Below are positions 45,679 through 55,060 of a DNA stretch of 64,000 nt, one piece after another. Position 1 is the stretch's first letter, and each line of letters begins with the position of its first letter. Origin of the DNA: CAVOGJ01 sp963700865. Lineage in GTDB: Bacteria; Planctomycetota; Planctomycetia; Pirellulales; Pirellulaceae. The notes below the pieces were generated by a model. It was not told the origin of the DNA and made no database searches. It worked only from the letters and a program-made list of their open reading frames with translations. The position numbers were made by a program, and so were the translations under genes. The DNA lies in NCBI GenBank assembly GCA_963700865.1, contig CAVOZC010000023.1, positions 222,782 to 286,781 on the forward strand, written 5' to 3'.

Positions 45679-45810
45679 CTAGTGCCGCGTCAAGTGTCAG
45701 AATTGGGGTTGGTCAAAATCGTGGCTGTGGCTTCCAGCCGCAGACGACTAGTGCCAGATGCCCCAGCCACGGTGAGCGAACCCCGAGATTCAAATTTGAC
45801 GAAGCACTAG
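45679..45810 (-). mobile_element. 132-bp inverted-repeat element (MITE-like), one internal unit
   Basis: Both ends are CTAG. The left end CTAGTGCCGCGTCAAGTGTC and the reverse complement of the right end CTAGTGCTTCGTCAAATTTG are imperfect terminal inverted repeats that stay similar for about 35 bases (both reach GGGGTT). The middle has GTGGCTGTGGCTTCCAGCC and GATGCCCCAGCCAC. The same left part, middle and right part recur at 60995-61541, where ten copies of the middle unit are present. It has no coding capacity. Its right-hand CTAG contains the stop codon of the DUF3592 gene. CTAG could be part of the inverted repeat or a 4-bp target duplication. Confidence 0.75.
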
Positions 45811-46343
45811 CCGACGTGTGTGGCAGGCGATGTCCGATCGAGGCCCGCAAATATTCCGCCGCCCATGACGAGCAGAAAGACGCCGACGCCGAGCGCCACG
45901 ATGCCTTCACGACGGACGTGAGGATCGATCACTGCCCGCTGCGGGTGGGTCGGATCGTAGAATACGGTCACGCGGTCTCGCGGCGGATACTTGGCAAACA
46001 GCCGAGACCAATCGGACTGGACATAGCGGAGAGCGCCGATTTCGCCGAAGGCGATGCGCTCGTTATCGTACCGCTTGTCATTCACCAGGTAGCGATAGCG
46101 AATGACATGTTTGCCACAGCGTTGTCCGGTGCTCACGGGCGGACCAAAGAAATAAAAGAGTCGCGCGGGCACCTGCTGATACTGGCTGGTTACGATAATC
46201 CCTGGAGTCGCATGCCACTCGCGAGACTTCCAGAATTCAAAACATTCGCGGCTCTGGCAAAGGGTCAATCCCAGGCCAGCGCCACAGAGCAAGGCGGCGA
46301 ACAAGGTACGAGCCAGGCGGCTCTCCGGCTGCTTTTGGGTCAA
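45807..46343 (-). CDS. DUF3592-domain membrane protein
   Basis: 178 aa. An N-terminal membrane segment (about residues 10-30, LFAALLCGAGLGLTL) and a C-terminal one (about 147-168, IVALGVGVFLLVMGGGIFAG) flank a DUF3592 beta domain with the family pattern: TPGIIVTSQYQ, then IRYRYLVNDKRYDNERIAFG, then YPPRDRVTVFYDPTHPQRAVI. The function of DUF3592 proteins is not known. The start is TTG 46343; no ATG gives the first membrane segment. The stop codon lies inside the right end of the 132-bp repeat element. Confidence 0.8.
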   Translation of the reverse strand: MTQKQPESRLARTLFAALLCGAGLGLTLCQSRECFEFWKSREWHATPGIIVTSQYQQVPARLFYFFGPPVSTGQRCGKHVIRYRYLVNDKRYDNERIAFGEIGALRYVQSDWSRLFAKYPPRDRVTVFYDPTHPQRAVIDPHVRREGIVALGVGVFLLVMGGGIFAGLDRTSPATHVG

Positions 46344-46516
46344 AATCAGGTCCCCCGAAAAGGCGGGTAAGGGTGTGGGTCAGGTGGTCGGTGGTGGCTG
46401 CCGCGGGCCGTGGAGTCTGGTCGGCAAGCTGAGGTGGCAGGCATGAAGGCGATCGACCTGCACGCCAACGTCTCTTTCCAAGGCATCATGAAAACCGCAC
46501 AGGTATCCCCCAGGTG

Positions 46517-46855
46517 TCAGCCCTGCGTACCAACCTCGCTCGTGAATGACGACCAGGCCGATTCGAGGTTGTCAAAGTGCTCATTCAGGTACTCACCGCC
46601 TCCCATGGTGGCGGCTCGTTCGATGTCGGCCGCGACAGCTTGCAGCTGGTAAGCTGCGATGTTCGCGGACGCGCCTTTGATTTTGTGTGCTAATTTGGCC
46701 GCTTCCTCAATTTGACCCGCGACGATAAAAGACCGCAGCTGATCGAGATCGGCCGAGAAACCTTCTTCAAAGGCGGCGACGACTCGTTCCACCAATTGGA
46801 TATTGCCCAGACAACGGTTGCAAAGTTCGTGGTAGCCGAAAACAGTTTCGCTCAT
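46517..46855 (-). CDS. Hpt (histidine phosphotransfer) domain protein
   Basis: 112 aa, a single four-helix Hpt domain. It would relay phosphate between a hybrid histidine kinase and a response regulator in the cytosol. The phosphoacceptor is His57 in AAKLAHKIKGASANI, which matches the family H-x-x-K-G-x-(S/A)-x-x motif. An earlier in-frame start would add seven residues, but ATG 46855 begins the usual MSETVFGYHEL. No kinase or regulator is adjacent, so it is an orphan component. Confidence 0.85.
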   Translation of the reverse strand: MSETVFGYHELCNRCLGNIQLVERVVAAFEEGFSADLDQLRSFIVAGQIEEAAKLAHKIKGASANIAAYQLQAVAADIERAATMGGGEYLNEHFDNLESAWSSFTSEVGTQG

Positions 46856-47019
46856 CGGTGGTTGCAATCCGGGCAAATAGAGTTGGGGGCGAATCGGACA
46901 CGCTGGAAAAACCTACTTCATCCCCCGACGGCGGCAAACCTAACCGCTGCCGATGGCTAGAAAACGCCAGATTGCACCAGCAATGATTCAGCCTCGGGCC
47001 GTGCCAGGCGTTACATTCG

Positions 47020-47199
47020 CTACCAGCGCATCAATCGCCGCGGCACCGTGAGCAAGAGCGGGCTGAGCAACATCAGCCTCGTTTCGTCTGGTTCGGGCAC
47101 GAGCCCCACTCCAGCGGACGATTGGAATTTGTGGGCCTTCCACACGTTGAAGTCGCAGACATCGACGACGCCATCGGCGGTAAAGTCACACTGACACCG
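47020..47199 (-). pseudogene. Remnant of a dockerin/PEP-CTERM protein C-terminus
   Basis: Reading the minus strand from about 47199 to the TAG at 47020-47022 gives one EF-hand/dockerin loop (CDFTADGVVDVCDFNVWKAH), a spacer, VPEP, a Leu-rich hydrophobic stretch (LMLLSPLLLTV) and a basic RRLMRW end. This is the C-terminal layout of the protease at 2438-4087. No start codon or upstream body exists; the frame simply runs out of the ABC transporter's 3' end. It looks like a truncated relic of a PEP-CTERM gene. Confidence 0.65.
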
Positions 47200-47204
47200 A
47201 CCGA

Positions 47205-49147
47205 TTAACCCAGATTCGCGGCGGATTCCGCCATGGCGTCTTGTTGTCGTACCACCATTTGGCGGTAGGCTCCCTGCGCCGCCATCAGCGACTCGTGGGT
47301 TCCCCGCTCAATGATACGGCCCTGGTGCAAGACAAGAATCAGGTTGGCGCGGGTGATGGTGGAAAGCCGGTGGGCAATCACGAATGTCGTGCGTCCCTTC
47401 AACAGGTCCGCCAACGATTGCTGGATCAGCTGCTCGCTTTCCGTGTCCAGGCTACTTGTAGCCTCGTCCAGGATCAAGATCTGCGGATCGGCCAGAATGG
47501 CTCGGGCAATCGAGATCCGCTGGCACTGTCCGCCTGAGAGTTTGACTCCTCGCTCGCCGATCAGCGATTCATATCCCTCGGGCAAATGCCGGATAAATTC
47601 ATGAGCATTTGCCCGCCGCGCGGCCTCCATGATCTCGGCTGGCGTCGCCTGGTGCCGCCCGTAGGCAATATTCTGGCTGACCGTCCCATCGAACAAAAAG
47701 ACATCCTGCTGAACGACGGCCAGCAGCTCGCGATAGGAACTGAGCCGGAACTTCCGAATATCCGTGCCGTTCAGCAGGATCTGCCCGGAAGTCGGATCAA
47801 AGAATCTCGCCACCAGGTCGGTGAGGGTCGTCTTCCCGGCGCCGCTGCGTCCGACCAACGCCACCACGGAACCGCCGGGCACGTTCACCTGAATATCCTC
47901 CAGGACGGGACGTCCCTCTTCGTAGGCGAATTCGACATGTTCGAAAGAGAGGCTTTCCACGATCCGTGGAGCCGGCCGCGCGTCCGGCCGATCCGGTTTA
48001 TCCTCTGGCATTTCCAGGACCTCAAAGATGCGTTCCATGGCGGCCAACGAACGTTGCAGTTCCGAAAAAGAGTTGACGATTTGCCACACCGGATTAAGCA
48101 GCAGCAGCGTGTACCATTGGAAAGCCATGATGTCACCGATCGAGGCGCCGCCTCGAATCGACAAGTAACCGCCGAACCACATAATCACCACGTTCACCGC
48201 CGCAATCAGGAATCCCCACGTCGTCCATAAGACCAATTCGCGACGGTGGGCCAACAGCTCCTTGCGGATAATGGTGTTCCGTCCCACCACATACTCAGCC
48301 GTTTCCGTGCCTTCACGCTGAAAGGCGCGGACGACTCGAATGCCGCTGAAGGTCTCGCTGACGCGGCCGTCGACTTCCGAGTTGTCTTTGCGAATCGAAC
48401 GGTAAATCGGTCGGATCCTGCGGGCCACCGAGAAGCTGATTAAAACAACGCCCGGGATGATCGCTATGGCGGTGAGCGATAGTCTCCAGTTCAGACACAA
48501 CAGGATTCCAATGGCCACGAGCAGCCGGATGGCTGAGACCCCGGGCGAAACGACGGCCATCTGCAACAATCCCGTCGTCGTCGTTACGTCATCGCTCAAG
48601 CGCGAGATGATGCCGCCCGTCTTCATGTCCGAGAGCTTCTGCAGAGGCAATCGTAGCAGCCGATCGTAAAGCGCCTGCCGGAGCGACATGATCACTCGGA
48701 CGTTCAGCTGCCGCTGACGAAAGTTTTTCAGGCGCCTAACAGCTGGGCGATGATCACCACCCCGAGCAGCGAAATGCCCGCCACATGCAGGCGGCTCAGC
48801 CGCTGCGGTGTGTCCAGTGCCGTGTTGAGCAGGACCTGGTCGATGATGTATCGCATGAAGAGCGGCTGGATCGTTTCCAGGGCCGCCACGAGTATGGCGA
48901 TGACGAGCACCGTCGTGGCGGAGCGGCGAAAACGCCAAATCCAATCGGCGTATTGGCGAATGTACTTTCGCTGCCGAGTCTTCCTGCCTTCGGGCGGATC
49001 CGGTGCCTCGGGTTGTTCGTAATGGTGATGCGTGAATTCGCTCAGCTTGCCTTCACGAAAGGCCTCGCGAAAAACCGCGTATCGTTTGCGGGAAGAGCGG
49101 GCGTGGGCCGCATGGTTGGCCCGTTGATCGTGAGCGCTGTGATTCAT
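47205..49147 (-). CDS. ABC exporter, fused membrane and ATPase domains (MsbA-like; one frame break)
   Basis: About 647 codons, a half-transporter that dimerises in the inner membrane to export lipids, drugs or peptides. A long basic/His-rich N-terminus (to about residue 75) precedes the six-helix domain; this extension is unusual. The ATPase has Walker A GRSGAGKTTLTDL, the Q-loop, signature LSGGQCQRISIARAI, Walker B ILILDEATSSLD and the His switch in VIAHRLSTI. The first 139 residues and the rest are in different frames. One missing base at 48732-48736 (GCC to GCCC on the coding strand) restores QLLGALKNFRQRQLNVRV. The substrate is unknown. Confidence 0.87.
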
Positions 49148-49214
49148 CAGGTGCCGGTCAAGCGATCGAGAAAAAGAAGCGGCGTCCCGCCTGGGCGGGA
49201 CGCCGCGAAGAGGC

Positions 49215-50150
49215 CTAGCTGCCGGTGTTTACGACAGGTTGCGTGTGCCGATCGCTGCACAATACAACCAACAGGTTGGAAACCAGGTTGGACCGACCTT
49301 GAGCGTCCATCTCGACAATCTTGTCGCGTTCGAGATGCTGCAGGGCCATTTCGACCATCCCCACCGCGCCCTCGACGATCTGCGTACGAGCCGCCACGAC
49401 GGCCTGAGCTTGCTGGCGCTGCAACATGGCAGCCGCAATCTCCGGGGCGTACGCCAGATGACTGATCCGTGCCTCGATCGTTTCTACTCCTGCCTTGTCG
49501 AGCCGTGCTTGAATGTCCGCCCGCAATTGCGTGGAAATCTCCTCGGTGTTGCCTCGGAGTGAAACGTTCTCGTCCTTGCAATCGTAAGGGTGGCGAGTCG
49601 CCAAGCTGCGCAGGGCGGCTTCACTCTGCACTTCGACAAAGTTTTCGTAATCGTCGACTTCGAACATGGCTTCCGCCGTGTCCACAACCTTCCAAACCAC
49701 GACCGCCGAAATTTCGATGGGATTCCCATCCCGATCGTTGACTTTCGCCGGTTTTCCCAAGCTGCGCGTTTTGGCCTGAATCACCTGACCTTGCGCGTTC
49801 TTGAGATCGGGCGTACCAATCGAACCGGTCTCGAAATTGCGGATCCGCAGGGAAACTTTTTTTTTGCTAAAGAAAGGGTTTACCCAGAAGAATCCCGACT
49901 CGCGGACCGTCCCCTGGTAATCACCAAACAGCAACAACACGCGGGCATCATTCGGTTGCACAGCCAGAAAGCCGCACAGGCCCATGATCGCGATCAGCTC
50001 AAGGGTCACCAAAGCCACGACGTTGAAAGGCGTGAGGGACTCGTGCGCTGCCAGGTAAACGAACGTAGCGGCCGCGGCAATCGGCAGAGCCAGGAAGACC
50101 ACCAAAAACGGCCAACCCGAAAACGGTTTGAATACTTTTTCTCGAATCAT
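49215..50150 (-). CDS. SPFH/band-7 domain membrane protein
   Basis: 311 aa. Two hydrophobic segments at the N-terminus (FLVVFLALPIAAAATFVYLA and VTLELIAIMGLCGFLAV) anchor it. An SPFH domain follows (VLLLFGDYQGTVRESGFFWVNPF, VNDRDGNPIEISAVVVWKV, EALRSLATRHPYD-like region), then an Ala/Gln-rich coiled coil (AAAMLQRQQAQAVVAARTQI). Stomatin/flotillin relatives form membrane oligomers linked to membrane order and stress. ATG 50150 is chosen because GGAAAGGGG lies just upstream; earlier starts would add up to 23 residues without a hydrophobic role. It lies 67 bases upstream of the ABC exporter on the same strand and may be co-transcribed with it. Confidence 0.87.
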   Translation of the reverse strand: MIREKVFKPFSGWPFLVVFLALPIAAAATFVYLAAHESLTPFNVVALVTLELIAIMGLCGFLAVQPNDARVLLLFGDYQGTVRESGFFWVNPFFSKKKVSLRIRNFETGSIGTPDLKNAQGQVIQAKTRSLGKPAKVNDRDGNPIEISAVVVWKVVDTAEAMFEVDDYENFVEVQSEAALRSLATRHPYDCKDENVSLRGNTEEISTQLRADIQARLDKAGVETIEARISHLAYAPEIAAAMLQRQQAQAVVAARTQIVEGAVGMVEMALQHLERDKIVEMDAQGRSNLVSNLLVVLCSDRHTQPVVNTGS

Positions 50151-50524
50151 CGCTTTCCCCTTTCCAGCCATGCGAAGCTTGTGGGCCGGCGGGAATTCGG
50201 CCGCTGGCTCGCTTGGCATCCGAAAATGTCACCCGCTCAAGTATATAAGCGATAGGGGGCTGAAGGCGACGTCCACAATCGGCGCCGGTTTGCAAAGGGC
50301 GAAAAGCCCGGAAAACAACCATGTTTCCGGAATACCTTCCGATCGCGGCGCTCGCCGAATCGCCCCGCCGCCGCCATCCCGCATTGCCAGGCTTCGCGTT
50401 CGGACCGTACCCTGAGCTGATCCCATGTCGGGTGACGCTCGGTCCTGGCCGGTGGCACCGCGACACGGTTTCCGCTGCCTGCCAATCCATGAACGCCGCG
50501 CACTCCTGCGGCAAGTAACCCACG
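50151..50524. other. Intergenic region between SPFH gene and SDR remnant
   Basis: There are 374 bases. Open frames on both strands lack family features. It contains the divergent promoters by position, but I recognise none. Confidence 0.4.
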
Positions 50525-50683
50525 ATGACCGAAATCGACCGCTCCGCTCCCGTCATGATCACCGGCGCCACGGGGTACGTCGCGGGCTGGATCGTCAAGC
50601 GATTACTCGATCAGGGACTTACCGTCCGCTCGACGAATCGATGGTCGACTTTTTCCAGCAACTGGTGGAGACAGGGGCTGTGA
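50525..50683 (+). pseudogene. Truncated NAD-dependent epimerase/SDR (N-terminal fragment)
   Basis: A 52-codon frame begins MTEIDRSAPVMITGATGYVAG and continues WIVKRLLDQGLTVRST, the N-terminal Rossmann strand, the glycine motif G-A-T-G-Y-V-A-G and the first helix of an extended-SDR aldehyde reductase/epimerase. After NRW it becomes unrelated sequence and stops at 50681-50683. A full protein would be about 340 aa, so more than four fifths is missing. It is probably the scar of a deletion just upstream of tex. Confidence 0.7.
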
Positions 50684-50826
50684 GGCAGCGCTGATTCGTC
50701 GAACCGCCGACCATTTTTCGCGCTCGTTACGATGTGTCACACTGTCCGCCATCCAGGAAACTTGACTTGCAATCGCGTTCACACCCTCACCCGAAAACTG
50801 CCCGGCTGCGATCTTCCCAGAAAACG

Positions 50827-53004
50827 ATGACGACTCAGACAAGCCCCCCGGACGACGTACCTTCCACCGCCCACCTCATCGCCGAGGAACTTGGCCTGCC
50901 GGCGCGACAAGTCGTGGCGGCCATCGAATTGCTCCAATCCGGCAATACCGTGCCCTTCATTGCCCGCTATCGCAAGGAAGCGACAAGCGGCCTTGATGAA
51001 GTCGCACTGCGGGCGCTCGAGGACGCACTGGAACGAACGACACTGCTGGCAGCCCGCCGGGCCACGGTGCTGAAGTCGATCGATCAACAGGGTGCGCTAA
51101 CCGATCACTTACGACGGCAAATCGAGGCTTGCCGCGATCTTCACTCCTTGGAGGCGCTTTACCTCCCCTTCAAGCCCAAGCGGCGAACGCGAGCCACCGC
51201 GGCTCGCGAACAGGGCCTCCAGCCATTGGCCGATTTGCTGCTCCGACAAGGACCATTGCCAGGATCACGGCAGGAAACACTGCACGCCTTTGTCGATCGC
51301 GCGAAGGGGGTCCCCGATCCACCATCGGCTTTGCAGGGGGCGCTCGATATCCTGGCCGAACAATGGTCCGAGGATGCCGCGACCCGCACGTTCCTGCTCG
51401 ATCTCGCGCGGACACGGGGACAGATTTACTCGAAGCTCAAGCGAGGCCAACAAGATACGTCGGGCAAGTTCGAGCTATATACGAACCACCAGGAACCCGT
51501 GCGCAGGATTCCTTCTCATCGCATCTTGGCCATGCTGCGTGGTGCCTCGGAAGGGTTGCTTCGAGTCGGACTGTTACTCGACGAGTCGCTCGTGCTGCCC
51601 AGCCTTACGCGACGACTCGTAACGAATCACCACTTCGAGTTTTACCCGGAATTGGTGGCCACGGTGGAAGACTGTGTCCGCCGCTTGCTGCTCCCTGCCA
51701 CCGAGTCCGCCCTGCTGCAGGTTTTGAAGGAAAAGGCGGACGAGGAAGCCATTGGCGTGTTCGGTAAGAATTTACGAGACCTGCTAATGGCACCTCCGGC
51801 AGGTCCCCGAGTCACGATGGGCATTGATCCCGGTTTTCGCACGGGTTGCAAAGTCGCGGTGGTCGACGCGACGGGCAAGTTTCTGGAAAGTGCCACGATC
51901 TATCCGACGCCTCCCCGCAATGATTCGGCCGCGGCCGGCAAGACCTTGCTCGACCTGATCGATCGACTCGGCGTGGAGTTGATTGCCATCGGTAACGGGA
52001 CCGCCTCGCGGGAAACCGATCACTTCCTGGGGGCTTTGCTGCGAGATCAGACTCGCACGGTCACGAAGGTGATGGTCAGCGAGGCGGGCGCGTCGATCTA
52101 CTCGGCAAGTGAGCTGGCAATCAGGGAATTCCCGCACCTGGACGTCACCGTTCGAGGCGCCATCAGCATCGCCCGTCGCCTGCAGGACCCGCTGGCGGAA
52201 CTGGTCAAAGCGGATCCGAAATCGATCGGCGTCGGTCAATATCAGCATGACGTCAACCAGCCACAACTGCGGAAGTGCCTCGATCGGGTGGTCGAATCGT
52301 GCGTTAACCAGGTCGGTGTGGACCTGAACATGGCCAGCGTTCCTCTCCTCTCGTACGTCGCGGGCATTGGACCCAAACTGGCGGAAAGGATCGTGGCCTA
52401 TCGCGATGACCATGGCCGCTTCACAAATCGTCATCAATTGATGCAGGTCGAAAAACTGGGCAAGAAGGCCTTTGAACAAGCCGCCGGTTTTCTCCGCATT
52501 CGCGGCGGCGATCAGCCTCTGGATGATTCGGCCGTCCATCCGGAATGCTATCCCATCGTGGGCCGGATGGCGGACAAGTTGGGCACGGAAACGAAATCGC
52601 TGGTCGGAAATGCCACGCTCAGCCGAAAATTGACGGCCGAAGAGTTTGTGGACGGCCGCCATGGTCTACCCACGATCAGCGACATCCTGGAGGAACTGGC
52701 CAAGCCGGGCCGGGACCCGCGGAGTGAATTCAAGGCCGCTCGGTTCCAGGACGGAGTCCAACATGTCGACGACCTCCGGCCGGGGATGGTCCTGGAAGGT
52801 GTCATTACCAATGTGACTCACTTCGGCGCCTTTGTCGACATCGGTGTGCACCAGGACGGTCTGGTGCATGTTTCCCAGTTGGCCGATGAGTTTGTGAAGG
52901 ACCCCAACGAGTTCGTATCGGTGGGTGATGTGGTGAACGTGAAAGTTGTTGAGGTCGATGCGGTGCGCAAACGAATCTCGCTGACGCGGAAGTTGGGAGG
53001 ATGA
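50827..53004 (+). CDS. tex: Tex, RNA-binding transcription accessory protein
   Basis: 725 aa, full length. Order: N-terminal helical domain (AHLIAEELGLPARQVVAAIELL, TVPFIARYRKEATSGLDE), YqgF/RNase-H-like domain (VTMGIDPGFRTGCKVAVVD, about residue 330), helix-hairpin-helix region (SYVAGIGPKLAERIVAYRD, then KLGKKAFEQAAGFLRI) and a C-terminal S1 RNA-binding domain (GMVLEGVITNVTHFGAFVDI, then DGLVHVSQL). Tex is a conserved cytosolic nucleic-acid-binding protein that affects transcription and stress tolerance. ATG 50827 starts at the usual family position; the longer frame upstream has no family sequence. Confidence 0.95.
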   Translation: MTTQTSPPDDVPSTAHLIAEELGLPARQVVAAIELLQSGNTVPFIARYRKEATSGLDEVALRALEDALERTTLLAARRATVLKSIDQQGALTDHLRRQIEACRDLHSLEALYLPFKPKRRTRATAAREQGLQPLADLLLRQGPLPGSRQETLHAFVDRAKGVPDPPSALQGALDILAEQWSEDAATRTFLLDLARTRGQIYSKLKRGQQDTSGKFELYTNHQEPVRRIPSHRILAMLRGASEGLLRVGLLLDESLVLPSLTRRLVTNHHFEFYPELVATVEDCVRRLLLPATESALLQVLKEKADEEAIGVFGKNLRDLLMAPPAGPRVTMGIDPGFRTGCKVAVVDATGKFLESATIYPTPPRNDSAAAGKTLLDLIDRLGVELIAIGNGTASRETDHFLGALLRDQTRTVTKVMVSEAGASIYSASELAIREFPHLDVTVRGAISIARRLQDPLAELVKADPKSIGVGQYQHDVNQPQLRKCLDRVVESCVNQVGVDLNMASVPLLSYVAGIGPKLAERIVAYRDDHGRFTNRHQLMQVEKLGKKAFEQAAGFLRIRGGDQPLDDSAVHPECYPIVGRMADKLGTETKSLVGNATLSRKLTAEEFVDGRHGLPTISDILEELAKPGRDPRSEFKAARFQDGVQHVDDLRPGMVLEGVITNVTHFGAFVDIGVHQDGLVHVSQLADEFVKDPNEFVSVGDVVNVKVVEVDAVRKRISLTRKLGG

Positions 53005-53044
53005 TGAAAAGGGAGAGTGCCACGAGGATGTTGCTTCGTGGGAT

Positions 53045-53057
53045 AGGCTTCCAGCCT
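53045..53057. repeat. Short palindromic dispersed motif (AGGCT-TCC-AGCCT)
   Basis: AGGCTTCCAGCCT, in the 124-base gap after tex, forms a 5-bp stem with a 3-base loop. The core GCTTCCAGCC also occurs in both copies of the inverted-repeat element (near 45730 and 61047). It may be a remnant of the same or a related repeat. Confidence 0.35.
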
Positions 53058-53128
53058 GTCATCAAATAACTTGCGATAGATCCGGAAATGCAATCCAGCG
53101 GCCCCGCCAAGCGGCAAGCCGGTCCCGC

Positions 53129-54764
53129 TCAGCGATCCCACAGCCGGTACCCGCCGCTCAGATTTACCACGTCAAACCCCTTTTGCAACAGCAACCGGGT
53201 GGCCATATAGCCGCGTTGGCCGACTTGGCAGTAGGCCACGATCTGGCGATCACGCGGTAATTCCGCCAGACGATCCCGCAACTCGTCGAGCGGGATGTTG
53301 ACCGCCTCCGGCACATGCCCGGCGGCGAATTCCTCCCGCGTCCTCACGTCCAGTACCTGGGGATGGGTGTCGGAAGCGAGGGCCTCACGCAGCGGTGCCA
53401 CATGCATGATGGGCTGGTCACCCCGTAACACGCCGGCTGCCACGAATCCCGCCATATTCACCGCGTCCTTCGCCGACCCGTACTGAGGCGCATAGCACAG
53501 TTCGACTTCTTCCAGGTCGTAAACCGTCATCCCGGCTTGGATCGCCATGGCCATCACATCGATCCGCTTGTCGACGCCGCTGCGACCGACCGCCTGGGCG
53601 CCCAGTACCCGTCCATCGGCAGGATCGAATAGCAGTTTGACTGTCATTGACTGCGCCGGGATAGTAACTCGCGTGATCCGCCGGATGCACGTAGATCTTC
53701 TGGTAGTTGCGGCGCATCCGCTGCAGCAGCTTTTCGCTCATGCCGGTCATGGCGGCCGTCATGCCGAAGACGCCGACGACAGCCGTCCCTTGCGTGCCGC
53801 GATAGCTGGCCTTGCGGCCCAGCAGGTGGTCCGCGGCAATACGCCCCTGGCGATTGGCTGGCCCGGCTAACGGAATCTGCGTGGCCTCGCGGGTCACCAC
53901 GTCCGTGACTTGCGCGACGTCGCCCACGGCGTAGATATCCGGGTCGTTCGTCTGCATGTGTTCATTGGTAACAATCCCGCCGCGCGGACCGCAGGCGATG
54001 CCTGCCGCCAATGCGAGCTGGTTTTCGGGACGCACGCCCACGCTGACGACGGCGAAATCACCCCGCCAGATGCTGCCCGATTTCAGCTGCACCGTCAGGC
54101 CCTCGGACGAGTCGACAAAGCTCTCTGCCGAATCACTCAAGCGCAGTTCGACCCCTTGCTCGCGCAGATGCATTTCGAGCGGCCGTACCATTTCGGCATC
54201 CCAGGGAGGAAGGATCTGATCCGCCAGTTCGACCACGGTCACCTCGACCTTCCGTGCGACGAGATTCTCCGCCACCTCAATACCAATGAATCCGGCTCCG
54301 ACGACGATGGCTCGTCCATGTCGGCCATCCATCAGCGCGTGCAATTGATCCGCGTCACTCAGGTTGCGCAATTCGTAGACGCGGGGCCCGTCGATCCCGG
54401 GCAGGGGAGGCCGGAAGGGGGCGGCTCCCGTCGACAGAATCAACTTGTCATACGACTCGACCACGGTCGCTCCCGTCGTCAGGTCGCGTACGGTCACCGT
54501 CTTGGCCCCGCGGTCGATGTGGGTCACTTCCGAACGCGTGCGCACGTCCAGGCGATAGCGTTGACGCAGTCGCTGGAGTGGAGCCACCAACAAGTCGTCT
54601 CGTGATTCGATCTGGCCACCGACGTAGTACGGTAAACCACAATTCGCGAAGGAGGGCTCGGCCCCCCGCTCGATCATCACGATCTCGCACTCCTCGCACA
54701 GCCGCCGGGCGCGCGCCGCCGCCGAGGCTCCGCCCGCCACGCCACCCACAATCACAATTTTCAT
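53129..54764 (-). CDS. CoA-disulfide-reductase-like FAD/NAD(P) oxidoreductase fused to rhodanese (one frame break)
   Basis: About 545 codons, the CoADR-Rhd architecture. It would reduce CoA persulfide or polysulfide with NAD(P)H in the cytosol. Visible: FAD motif VIVGGVAGGASAAARARRL, active Cys in SFANCGLPYYVGG, NAD(P) motif AIVVGAGFIGIEVAENL, second FAD motif DIYAVGDVAQV, dimerisation domain, then a C-terminal rhodanese with catalytic Cys in VAYCQVGQRGYMA. The frame breaks at 53651-53658 (GGCGC tract); the dimerisation domain resumes with SMTVKLLFDPADGRVLGAQAVG. The start ATG has AGGAAG upstream. It is the last gene of the sulfur operon. Confidence 0.87.
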
Positions 54765-54896
54765 GATCTACTTCCTGGTATCCTGAATCGCCGTGCGCTC
54801 CTCCAGTCGTTGAGGCACATGTTGAACATCGGTGTCCTCGCTGTCCGAGTCTGCCGACTGGGTCTTCGCCGAACTCGGCGAACAGGCCCCCCGCAT

Positions 54897-54986
54897 TCAC
54901 GTGCCAATGCCCATCTTGGGGAGGATCCAGAGCTGGAGTGCCAGCCAGAGTATGAAAAATCCGAACAAAAAGAGCCATTCGTTCAT
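54897..54986 (-). CDS. Small single-span membrane protein in the sulfur operon
   Basis: 29 aa: MNEWLFLFGFFILWLALQLW followed by ILPKMGIGT. It is almost one hydrophobic helix with a short tail. It lies in the 296-base gap between the MBL-rhodanese and CoADR genes on the same strand, 74 and 132 bases from them. Start and stop are clean. It could be a small subunit or regulator of a membrane partner such as the TauE or YeeE proteins; this is inference from position only. Confidence 0.5.
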   Translation of the reverse strand: MNEWLFLFGFFILWLALQLWILPKMGIGT

Positions 54987-55060
54987 CGATTTGGTCTCGT
55001 CAGGTTGTGAGTTGGTGGCGAGCATTTCGTCGCCGGTCGAATCCCTCATCCAGGCGGCTC

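Noticed and set aside
50779..52662. Minus-strand frames opposite tex
   Set aside because: Shadows of a full-length, well-conserved tex gene.
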